Shown here piece by piece: positions 1 through 6,242 of a DNA stretch of 11,247 nt. The stretch lies in the NCBI GenBank assembly GCA_903909925.1, contig CAIVXR010000133.1:1-11247 (forward strand), written 5' to 3'. The position numbers and the translations under genes are program-made. The stretch's first letter is position 1. Every line of letters starts with the position of its first letter. Origin of the DNA: an uncultured beta proteobacterium. Its GTDB lineage: Bacteria > Pseudomonadota > Gammaproteobacteria > Burkholderiales > Burkholderiaceae. The notes under the pieces were generated by a model. That model did not search any database. It had not been told where the DNA came from and saw only the letters and a list, made by a program, of their open reading frames with translations.

Positions 1-1103
1 ACCTGCAACGCTCTGATGTCGATAGAGCAGAGCGCAAACAAAAGGCGGGTAAGTGGCGCGGTGAAATGCCGATAGCGCTCTATTCCAGAGAAGAGGTCGA
101 GATGACCTTAGCCCAATTTGAAGTTGTAGAGTATGGACAGAACAAAGAGTTAGCGCCAGGGATTCAGTTAGAGTTTCGTAACGCTGGACATATTTTAGGC
201 TCTACGATTGCGCTAATTGATATTACTGAAGATGGCAAGCAGCAAAAGCGTTGTGTTTTTTCAGGGGATATTGGCATGAAGGGAAAAGTCTTAATGCCAG
301 ATCCAGATTTAATTGCTAGTGCCGATGTATTAGTGGTTGAGTCAACCTACGGAGATCGTTTGCATCGCAATTTACAGGCAACCGAAGATGAGTTAGTGGA
401 AGTTGTTACTTCAACTATGTCTGGCCATGGAAATATAGTGATGCCTGCTTTTGCAGTTGGTAGAACGCAAGAGATCTTATTCTTGCTAATTGATCTTGTA
501 AAAAAAGGGCGCTTACCGCATTTAAGTATCTGGGTAGATTCGCCGATGGCAACCGCTGCTACGCATCTGACTCAGCACTTTTTCTCGCAAATGGATAGTC
601 TTTCTCAAAATACTTTTGAGTGGTATAAAAAACATCCCGATGCTGTGGACTTACGCTTTATAGCCGATGTAGAAGAATCTAAGGCTCTTAACAAAGTCAA
701 AGGCGGGGCTATTATTATTTCTGCAAGTGGCATGTGTGATGCTGGACGTATTGTCCACCACTTAGCTAGCAATCTGCCGCGGGCACAAAATGCCATCATT
801 ATTACTGGCTTTCAGGCCTATGGGAGCTTAGGCAGGCGTCTTGTAGATAAGGCGCAAAAGGTGAGATTGTTTGGTGAAGAGGTGCCTGTAAAAGCCTCGA
901 TCCATACGATTGGAGGCCTATCAGCGCACGCTGACCAAGCAGGCCTTCTAGATTGGCTAAAAGGATTTGATAAGGCACCAAAAAGCACGTTTATTGTGCA
1001 TGGAGAGCCTGAGTCATCTGCAGTATTTGCCCAAAGCATTCGAGAGAACTTGGAGTGGAAAAATGTCATCATTCCAGAGAGATTGCATACCTACGAATGC
1101 TAA
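1..1103 (+). CDS. beta-CASP metallo-beta-lactamase-fold RNase-like protein, 5' partial
   Basis: This is the C-terminal part of a metallo-beta-lactamase-fold hydrolase of the CPSF73/RNase J-like beta-CASP class, expected to be a cytoplasmic zinc-dependent RNA nuclease. The reading frame is open from base 3 with no stop upstream, so the real start and the HxHxDH zinc motif (roughly the first 100 residues) lie outside the window; the ATG at 66 is internal. Visible motifs in order are AGHILGS (183-203, metal His), FSGDIG (258-275, metal Asp), the acidic beta-CASP motif A in ESTYGD (from about 336), AVGRTQEIL, a DSPMA segment near 540, ISASGMCDAGR, motif B SAHAD (921-935) and motif C VHGE (996-1007). 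All C-terminal catalytic motifs are intact, so this looks functional. It precedes the BLUF gene by 173 nt and its function does not link obviously to the downstream operon. RNA as substrate is inferred from the family. Confidence 0.92.
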   Translation, partial: LQRSDVDRAERKQKAGKWRGEMPIALYSREEVEMTLAQFEVVEYGQNKELAPGIQLEFRNAGHILGSTIALIDITEDGKQQKRCVFSGDIGMKGKVLMPDPDLIASADVLVVESTYGDRLHRNLQATEDELVEVVTSTMSGHGNIVMPAFAVGRTQEILFLLIDLVKKGRLPHLSIWVDSPMATAATHLTQHFFSQMDSLSQNTFEWYKKHPDAVDLRFIADVEESKALNKVKGGAIIISASGMCDAGRIVHHLASNLPRAQNAIIITGFQAYGSLGRRLVDKAQKVRLFGEEVPVKASIHTIGGLSAHADQAGLLDWLKGFDKAPKSTFIVHGEPESSAVFAQSIRENLEWKNVIIPERLHTYEC

Positions 1104-1124
1104 GTGCAACAGATCAAGATTCTC

Positions 1125-1176
1125 GTTTGACGGTGTAACTCACAAATTTGAGGTCAAACTACCATTGGGCAGTTTT
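1125..1176 (+). terminator. possible hairpin/terminator after the beta-CASP gene
   Basis: A perfect 7-bp inverted repeat, GTTTGAC (1125-1131) and GTCAAAC (1153-1159), encloses an inner CTCA/TGAG stem (1139-1142 with 1149-1152, loop CAAATT). A competing stem pairs AAACT (1156-1160) with AGTTT (1171-1175), immediately at a five-T run (1172-1176). This could be an intrinsic terminator for the upstream gene or a pair of alternative folds in the BLUF leader. The stems are AT-rich and the outer one has a 7-nt one-sided bulge, so support is weak. Confidence 0.3.
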
Positions 1177-1276
1177 TACTCGAAAAGCTAGGGTTATTGC
1201 TCATATAAGCTTGGCAACTAAAGGAACACACTGGGTTTAGTTCCGTATGGGCATCTGGAAGATGCAGGGAGGTAGA

Positions 1277-1702
1277 GTGAGTTCAGATGATCCGAATCAA
1301 TTAGTTGAGCTTAGCTATGTCAGTAAGGCTACTCAGGCTATGGGCTTATCAAGTCTGATTCATCTGTTTGATATTTCCCATAAATGGAATCAGAGCCATG
1401 AACTTACGGGCGTCTTATTTTATGAGAACGAGCATTTCTCACAAATTCTTGAAGGCAGACGAGAAGATGTGCTGTTCCTTTGGGAAAAAATTCAAAAAGA
1501 CCATCGCCATCAAATTCTGCATCAAATTGCCTTTAATGTAATTGAGCGAAGACTATTTCCTAACTGGGCTTTGCGATTTTATGGCGGAGATCAAATTGCT
1601 AAAGACGTGCCTCATCTGGCAGGAGTACTTGATGGTCTTCCAAGTCATGATGTTGAGTTATTGAAAATCATGCGCTCAGTAGCCCAGGGTAATCAGCAGT
1701 GA
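1277..1702 (+). CDS. BLUF-domain blue-light sensor, stand-alone
   Basis: A 141-residue flavin-binding photoreceptor consisting of one BLUF domain (about residues 9-103) plus a short C-terminal helical tail. I chose the GTG at 1277 because GGGAGGT (1267-1273) lies 4 nt before it and the fold begins soon after; an in-frame ATG at 1247 has no ribosome-binding site. By comparison with AppA-type BLUF domains, the flavin-site residues are present: Tyr14 (in LSYVSKA), Asn38 (in WNQSHELTG), Gln56 (in FSQILEG) and Trp97 (in FPNWAL). The position of the usual Met two residues after the Trp is Leu99. DHRH (75-78) is another typical element. No output domain is fused, so signalling must go through a protein partner. 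It lies 188 nt upstream of the amidase operon on the same strand. The domain call is firm; the partner is unknown. Confidence 0.93.
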   Translation: MSSDDPNQLVELSYVSKATQAMGLSSLIHLFDISHKWNQSHELTGVLFYENEHFSQILEGRREDVLFLWEKIQKDHRHQILHQIAFNVIERRLFPNWALRFYGGDQIAKDVPHLAGVLDGLPSHDVELLKIMRSVAQGNQQ

Positions 1703-1772
1703 ATATGCAATTACCGGCGCGTATTAAACTCTACAATTCTTTATCTAAACCCCTGATTTGATTGATTTATAA

Positions 1773-1798
1773 GGCTTCTAAGCCAAAGTGTAGGCCTT
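1773..1798 (+). other. small inverted repeats between BLUF and amidase genes
   Basis: GGCT (1773-1776) can pair with AGCC (1781-1784) over a 4-nt loop, and the overlapping AAGGC (1771-1775) can instead pair with GCCTT (1794-1798). No T-run follows, so a rho-independent terminator is not supported. The rest of the 188-nt gap (1703-1890) holds the heptamer repeat and the -10-like site listed separately. Confidence 0.2.
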
Positions 1799-1834
1799 GA
1801 GCATCCATCTGAAAGACGATGAAATGCAGTCGCA

Positions 1835-1840
1835 TATACT
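1835..1840 (+). promoter_or_regulatory. candidate -10 element (TATACT) for the amidase operon
   Basis: TATACT matches five of six positions of the sigma-70 -10 consensus and would start transcription near 1847, about 45 nt before the amidase ATG. I see no good -35 hexamer at the proper distance (TTGAGC at 1797-1802 is 32 nt away), so either the promoter needs an activator or the match is chance. Confidence 0.3.
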
Positions 1841-1849
1841 ATTTAGATA

Positions 1850-1870
1850 AGAATAAAGAATAAAGAATAT
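1850..1870 (+). repeat. three tandem heptamers AGAATAA, AGAATAA, AGAATAT
   Basis: Two exact copies and one copy with a single change lie head to tail, ending 20 nt before the amidase start and just after the candidate -10 element. They would fall at the start of the 5' untranslated region. They may be slippage-prone low-complexity DNA or a binding site; nothing else in the sequence decides. Confidence 0.6.
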
Positions 1871-1890
1871 AGACTGGGGACTCATTTCAA

Positions 1891-3312
1891 ATGCTTAATG
1901 ACGATTTATGTTTTACATCCGCTACTGAACTATCCAAACTCATTCGATCAAAGAAGATCTCAGTTGTGCAGCTGATTCGTGCACACTTAGACCAGATTGA
2001 GCGCTTAAATCCCATCTTAAATGCGATTGTCACCTTAACTGCTGAGTCAGCATTAGAGCAAGCTGTGATTGCAGATCAAAAAATTGGGGCCAATGATTCG
2101 ATTGGCATCTTGCAGGGATTGCCAGTAGCTCATAAGGATTTATTTTTAACCCGCGGTGTGAGAACGACTTTTGGATCTCTTGCCTATCAAGATTTTGTGC
2201 CTGATGTTGATTCGTTACCGGTCGAACGCTTAAAGAAAGCCGGTGCCATCAGCTTAGGAAAAACCAATACACCAGAGTTTGGTGCTGGTAGCCAAACATT
2301 TAATGCCGTCTTTGGTTCTACGCCTAATCCATATGACCTGACTAAGACCTGCGGGGGCTCTTCAGGTGGCGGTGCAGTCGCTTTAGCCAGCGGCATGATT
2401 TCTTTGGCTGATGGAACCGATTTAGGCGGCTCATTGCGCAATCCAGCCAGCTTTTGCAATATTGTTGGAATTAGGCCATCGGTTGGTAGAGTGCCTTCAT
2501 GGCCAGAATCATTGGGTTGGCAAACCATGAGTGTGTCAGGTCCGATGGCGCGCTCGGTTCAAGATTTAGCCTTGGCCATGGCTGCAATGGCAGGGCCTGA
2601 TGATCGTTCGCCGATTTCTTTAGAAGCCCCTGGAGAACTCTTTTTAAATCCTCTGGCAAGATCATTTAAAGGATGCAAGGTTGCCTTTAGTGCTAACTTA
2701 GGTGGCTTACCCGTTGAGCCAGAAGTGGCCGGGGTAGTAGAGTCCTCTCGGGCGGTGTTTGAGGAAATCGGTTGCGATGTAGTCAACGATGAGCCTGATA
2801 TAAATGAGGCAGATGAAATCTTTATGCTCTGGCGCGCGTGGAGAACAGAGCTGCGCATTACCCCCTTATTAAAAGAGCACCGTGCTCAGATTAAAGATAC
2901 GGTGATCTGGAATGCAGAGCAAGGCTTGCCGATTACTGGCCCTCAACTAGCGCGAGCTGAAGCGAAACGCACTGAGCTCTATCACCGCATGCGTGAGTTC
3001 TTTCAGAAGTATGAATTTCTGGTCTTGCCCGTCTCTCAGGTCGCACCTTTTTCTATTGATGAAGAGTATCCAGCACACATTAACGGTATCAAAATGGATA
3101 CTTATATTGCTTGGCAAAAAACCTGCTATTTCATTAGTGCGCTCGGAAATCCGGCGATTTCAGTACCGGCAGGATTTACATCGGGCGGGCTACCGGTGGG
3201 CATCCAGATTGTGGGGCGGCATCGCGATGACTTTGGGATATTGCAGCTAGGGCATGCTTTTGAGCAAAAAACCCTATTTGCACAGAGGAAACCCCCTATA
3301 TGCAAGCCTTAG
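1891..3312 (+). CDS. amidase-signature family amidase
   Basis: A 473-residue serine amidohydrolase of the amidase-signature family (relatives: FAAH, GatA, bacterial amidases), expected to hydrolyse a carboxamide to acid plus ammonia or amine. The Ser-cisSer-Lys triad is complete: Lys82 in VAHKDL, the cis-Ser at 157 in GGSSGG, and the nucleophile Ser181 in GGSLR. Spacings of 75 and 24 residues equal those I recall for rat FAAH (142/217/241). The C-terminal GNPAISVPAGF and LPVGIQIVG segments are typical. There is no signal peptide, so it should be cytoplasmic. The ATG at 1891 follows GGGGA (1876-1880). The gene heads a five-gene same-strand run, with the Bug gene 61 nt downstream. It is unlikely to be GatA because gatB and gatC are not adjacent and the context is catabolic. 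The substrate cannot be read from the sequence. Confidence 0.93.
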   Translation: MLNDDLCFTSATELSKLIRSKKISVVQLIRAHLDQIERLNPILNAIVTLTAESALEQAVIADQKIGANDSIGILQGLPVAHKDLFLTRGVRTTFGSLAYQDFVPDVDSLPVERLKKAGAISLGKTNTPEFGAGSQTFNAVFGSTPNPYDLTKTCGGSSGGGAVALASGMISLADGTDLGGSLRNPASFCNIVGIRPSVGRVPSWPESLGWQTMSVSGPMARSVQDLALAMAAMAGPDDRSPISLEAPGELFLNPLARSFKGCKVAFSANLGGLPVEPEVAGVVESSRAVFEEIGCDVVNDEPDINEADEIFMLWRAWRTELRITPLLKEHRAQIKDTVIWNAEQGLPITGPQLARAEAKRTELYHRMREFFQKYEFLVLPVSQVAPFSIDEEYPAHINGIKMDTYIAWQKTCYFISALGNPAISVPAGFTSGGLPVGIQIVGRHRDDFGILQLGHAFEQKTLFAQRKPPICKP

Positions 3313-3373
3313 CAAGTCGATTGAGAATAGTTCCTTAATAGATCAGTTCGCTACCCATCGAAGGAGAGTAAAC

Positions 3374-4342
3374 ATGCACAAGAATTCACAATACGCTGCG
3401 CTATTGTTTGGCTTCTTAAGCTTTTTCTCAAGCATTGCCATTGCAGCACCTTATCCAGAAAAGCCTATTCGCTTGGTTGTTCCTTATACTCCGGGCGGAA
3501 CAACGGATGTCTTAGCCAGAATTGTTTCTCAAGGTTTGACTGAAAAATTGGGCGTTGCCGTCATTGTTGAAAACAGGCCAGGTGGTGGAAATAATATTGG
3601 TACTGAGTATGTTATTAAATCACCACCTGATGGCTATACCTTGCTACTGGCAAATCCCGCCAATGGAATTAATGCCACTCTATATAAAAACTTACCATTT
3701 AACTTTATCAATGAGACAGCTCCGGTCGCTGGTATTGTGCGTACACCCAATGTGATGGTGATCACCAATGGTATGCCAGTGAAAACCGTTGCCGAGTTTA
3801 TTGAGTATTGCAAAGCCAATCCTACCAAAGTCAACATGGCATCTTCTGGTAGCGGAACCTCAGTGCATTTATCGGGCGAGCTTTTTAAATCCATGACCGG
3901 CTGCAAGATGGCCCATATTCCTTATAAAGGAGCAGGTCCAGCTTTAAATGATTTGATTGGTGGTCAGGTACAAGTTATTTTTGATAACTTGCCCTCATCA
4001 GCAGGGTTTATTAAAGATGGCAGAATTCGGGCGCTGGGGGTCACTTCAGTAACGATTGAGCCCTCATTGCCTAATGTACCAACGATTGCTGAAACTGTCC
4101 CAGGCTATGAAGCGACTGCTTGGTTCGGACTGGCGACAACTAAAGGTGCACCACGCGAAGCTATTGATAAAGTCAATGCTGCGATGAATCAACTATTAGC
4201 AGATCCCAAAATGTTAAAGCGTTTAGCCGATTTAGGCGGCGTACCGATTCCGGGAACACCAGAAGATTTTGGAAAGGTGATTACTACTGAAACTCAGAAA
4301 TGGGAAAAAGTAGTCAAGGCATCTGGCGCTACAGTGGATTAA
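3374..4342 (+). CDS. Bug-family (TctC-like) periplasmic solute receptor
   Basis: A 322-residue extracytoplasmic binding protein of the Bug/tripartite tricarboxylate transporter family, which captures carboxylates and related small polar solutes in the periplasm. The ATG at 3374 is chosen because AAGGAGAG (3361-3368) sits 5 nt upstream and a classic signal peptide follows: basic start, hydrophobic core at about residues 8-22, and cleavage near Ala25 before PYPEKPI. Family hallmarks are PIRLVVPYTPGGTTD (31-45), NRPGGGNNIG (67-76), PPDGYTLL (84-91), the NMASSGSGTS loop (154-163) and DNLPSS (204-209). The open frame extends upstream to 3254 but overlaps the amidase and would bury the signal peptide. 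No TctA/TctB membrane subunits are in the window, so the receptor is an orphan here or uses a distant transporter. A paralogue lies at 10278-11247. Confidence 0.95.
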   Translation: MHKNSQYAALLFGFLSFFSSIAIAAPYPEKPIRLVVPYTPGGTTDVLARIVSQGLTEKLGVAVIVENRPGGGNNIGTEYVIKSPPDGYTLLLANPANGINATLYKNLPFNFINETAPVAGIVRTPNVMVITNGMPVKTVAEFIEYCKANPTKVNMASSGSGTSVHLSGELFKSMTGCKMAHIPYKGAGPALNDLIGGQVQVIFDNLPSSAGFIKDGRIRALGVTSVTIEPSLPNVPTIAETVPGYEATAWFGLATTKGAPREAIDKVNAAMNQLLADPKMLKRLADLGGVPIPGTPEDFGKVITTETQKWEKVVKASGATVD

Positions 4343-4365
4343 GAGAATAGAGAGAAGGCCAGCTA

Positions 4366-5097
4366 ATGGAGCAGCAAAAGAACGTCTTAATTACTGGCGC
4401 TAGTCGTGGAATCGGTAGGGCAATTGCTACGCGCTTAACTCATGATGGATATCGTGTTATTAATTTAGATAAGGTGGCCCCACTAAGCCTATTAGAAGGC
4501 GAAGAATTTCATCAAATCGATATTACGCAGAGCGATCTACTTACAAGCCTTCTTCAAGAGATCACTGCTCGCACCACCGTACTTAGATTAGTGAATAATG
4601 CCGGCATTATTAAGCCAGGTGCTCTTGAAGATGTGAGTGCAGCAGATTTTGATGCAGTCTACACACTTAATTTAAAGGCGCCTATGGTGCTAGCTCAGCA
4701 ATTACTCCCTCAGATGCGAGCATCGAACTTTGGACGCATTGTCAATATTGCCAGCCGAGCAGCGTTAGGCAAAGAAGAGCGTACCGCCTACGCCGCTATG
4801 AAAGCAGGGTTGCAGGGAATGACTAGAACTTGGGCTTTGGAGTTGGCCCAATATGGCATTACGGTCAATGCCATTGGACCTGGGCCGATAGCAACAGAAT
4901 TGTTTACTTCTGGCAATCCACCAAATGCTCCAAAGACCATCAAAATCATTGAAAGTATTCCGGTTAAAAGAATGGGGCAGCCAGAAGATATTGCACACGC
5001 AGCTGCCTATTTATTGGATGATCGCTCAAGTTTTACTACTGGCCAAACACTCTACGTTTGCGGTGGTATGACCGTAGGATTAAGCAATGCGAGCTAA
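4366..5097 (+). CDS. short-chain dehydrogenase/reductase (SDR), classical type
   Basis: A 243-residue cytoplasmic NAD(P)-dependent oxidoreductase of the classical SDR family. The cofactor motif TGASRGIG occupies residues 10-17, NNAG 77-80, and the catalytic tetrad is Asn102, Ser130, Tyr142 and Lys146 (YAAMK). Asp35 at the end of the second beta strand (INLDK) suggests NAD(H) preference, by the usual SDR rule. The C-terminal PVKRMGQPEDIA and FTTGQTLYVCGG segments match FabG/3-hydroxyacyl dehydrogenase-like members, but that resemblance does not fix the substrate. The ATG at 4366 has GAGAAGG (4352-4358) 7 nt upstream and lies 23 nt after the Bug gene, so co-transcription is likely. In this context it probably oxidises an alcohol or reduces a carbonyl intermediate of the locus. 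Confidence 0.93.
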   Translation: MEQQKNVLITGASRGIGRAIATRLTHDGYRVINLDKVAPLSLLEGEEFHQIDITQSDLLTSLLQEITARTTVLRLVNNAGIIKPGALEDVSAADFDAVYTLNLKAPMVLAQQLLPQMRASNFGRIVNIASRAALGKEERTAYAAMKAGLQGMTRTWALELAQYGITVNAIGPGPIATELFTSGNPPNAPKTIKIIESIPVKRMGQPEDIAHAAAYLLDDRSSFTTGQTLYVCGGMTVGLSNAS

Positions 5098-5131
5098 TTC
5101 CATTGATTGCATTTGATAAAGGAAAAATAAA

Positions 5132-6226
5132 GTGAAGTTATTAATATTTGTATGTTCTTTGTTGCTATCGATTTCTCAAAGCTATGCAACTGATACCCGG
5201 ATCGAAGGCATACCAGGTGGACAAAAATTTGAGGCCAATCCCTTTTGGTTAAAGCCTTTGCCTAATCAATGGATTATTGGTCAAGTAGCAGGCATTGCGA
5301 TTGATAAAAACGATCACCTATGGATTGTTCATCGCCCAAATACACTTGCCCCAGATGAACTTGGGCTAGCGAATAAGAATGCTAAATGCTGTATTGCAGC
5401 CCCACCCGTGATTGAGTTTGATAAAAATGGAAAAGTTTTGCAAGCGTGGGGTGGACCAGGACAAGGTTATGACTGGTTTGAGAACGAACACGGCATCTAC
5501 ATTGCCCCAAATGGCGATGTATGGCTTGCTGGTAATGGCAAATCTGACCGTCAGTTACTGAAATTTACTAAAGACGGTAAATTCTTATTACAAATTGGTA
5601 GCCCTGGCCTTGAACAGAGCTCAAACGATACAAAAAATTTAGGACGTCCAGCACATATGGACTTAGATGTTGCAGCAAACGAAATATTTGTTGCGGACGG
5701 CTATCAGAATCGTAGAGTAGTTGTGTTTGATTCCAATACGGGTGCATATAAAAGACATTGGGGCGCCTATGGCGGTAAGCCAGCCGATGGCGTCTTTGAG
5801 CGCTTTAATACCAAACTAGAGCAATTTGGTAATCCAGTGCATTGCGCTCGCTTGCTGAAGAATGGCCAATTGGCGGTGTGCGATCGCGCTCAAAATCGTT
5901 TGCAGATCTTCACTAAAGACGGTAAGTTTGTGAGGCAGCTCGAGATAGATGTAGAGACAAAAGATAATAAAACAGGATGGGGTTCCGTTTATGACGTCGT
6001 AGAGGATTCCCGCAGCCAGTACTTTTTCATTGCTGATGGCAGTAATAATGAAATCAAAATTGTCGATCAGAAAACGGGCAAGACACTTGGAACCATCGGA
6101 CGATCTGGTCGTAACGCTGGTGATTTTCATGTACTGCATAACATTGCGATTGATAGTCAAGGAAATCTCTATACCTCAGAAGTCGATAACGCTAAACGTG
6201 TTCAGAAGTTTGACCGCAAGAAATAG
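5132..6226 (+). CDS. exported NHL/beta-propeller protein, PAL-like (peptidyl-alpha-hydroxyglycine alpha-amidating lyase family)
   Basis: A 364-residue secreted or periplasmic beta-propeller. GTG at 5132 is the start: AAAGGAAA (5118-5125) precedes it and a signal peptide follows (core LLIFVCSLLLSIS, cleavage near Ala19 before TDTR). Repeated blades show the NHL pattern of a hydrophobic strand, D-x-x-G-x-hydrophobic-W/Y/V and a final K/R-F. Aligning by eye with animal PAL as I remember it, Arg68 (VHRP) fits Arg533, His120 (EHGI) fits His585, Tyr191 (VADGYQNRR) fits Tyr654, His237 (PVHC) fits His690 and His336 (LHNI) fits His786, that is the zinc ligands and catalytic pair. PAL splits N-acyl/peptidyl alpha-hydroxyglycine into a primary amide and glyoxylate. 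There is no monooxygenase (PHM) domain. It is spaced 34 nt from the SDR and 16 nt from ndh. A non-enzymatic NHL protein remains possible. Confidence 0.82.
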   Translation: MKLLIFVCSLLLSISQSYATDTRIEGIPGGQKFEANPFWLKPLPNQWIIGQVAGIAIDKNDHLWIVHRPNTLAPDELGLANKNAKCCIAAPPVIEFDKNGKVLQAWGGPGQGYDWFENEHGIYIAPNGDVWLAGNGKSDRQLLKFTKDGKFLLQIGSPGLEQSSNDTKNLGRPAHMDLDVAANEIFVADGYQNRRVVVFDSNTGAYKRHWGAYGGKPADGVFERFNTKLEQFGNPVHCARLLKNGQLAVCDRAQNRLQIFTKDGKFVRQLEIDVETKDNKTGWGSVYDVVEDSRSQYFFIADGSNNEIKIVDQKTGKTLGTIGRSGRNAGDFHVLHNIAIDSQGNLYTSEVDNAKRVQKFDRKK

Positions 6227-6242
6227 TCTCTAAGGTAAATGC

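Noticed and set aside
967..1191. A 74-codon plus-strand open frame crossing the end of the beta-CASP gene
   Set aside because: It lies mostly inside the well-supported gene in another frame, has no ribosome-binding site and no recognisable protein features.
1247..1276. ATG at 1247 as the BLUF start
   Set aside because: No ribosome-binding site before it, whereas GGGAGGT precedes the in-frame GTG at 1277, and the extra ten residues add nothing to the fold.
1891..3312. GatA subunit of the tRNA amidotransferase
   Set aside because: No gatB or gatC neighbour and a catabolic gene context; the triad alone does not distinguish GatA from other family members.
3254..3373. In-frame upstream extension of the first Bug receptor
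   Set aside because: It would overlap the amidase by 59 nt and hide a clear signal peptide that starts at the ATG at 3374 with a good ribosome-binding site.
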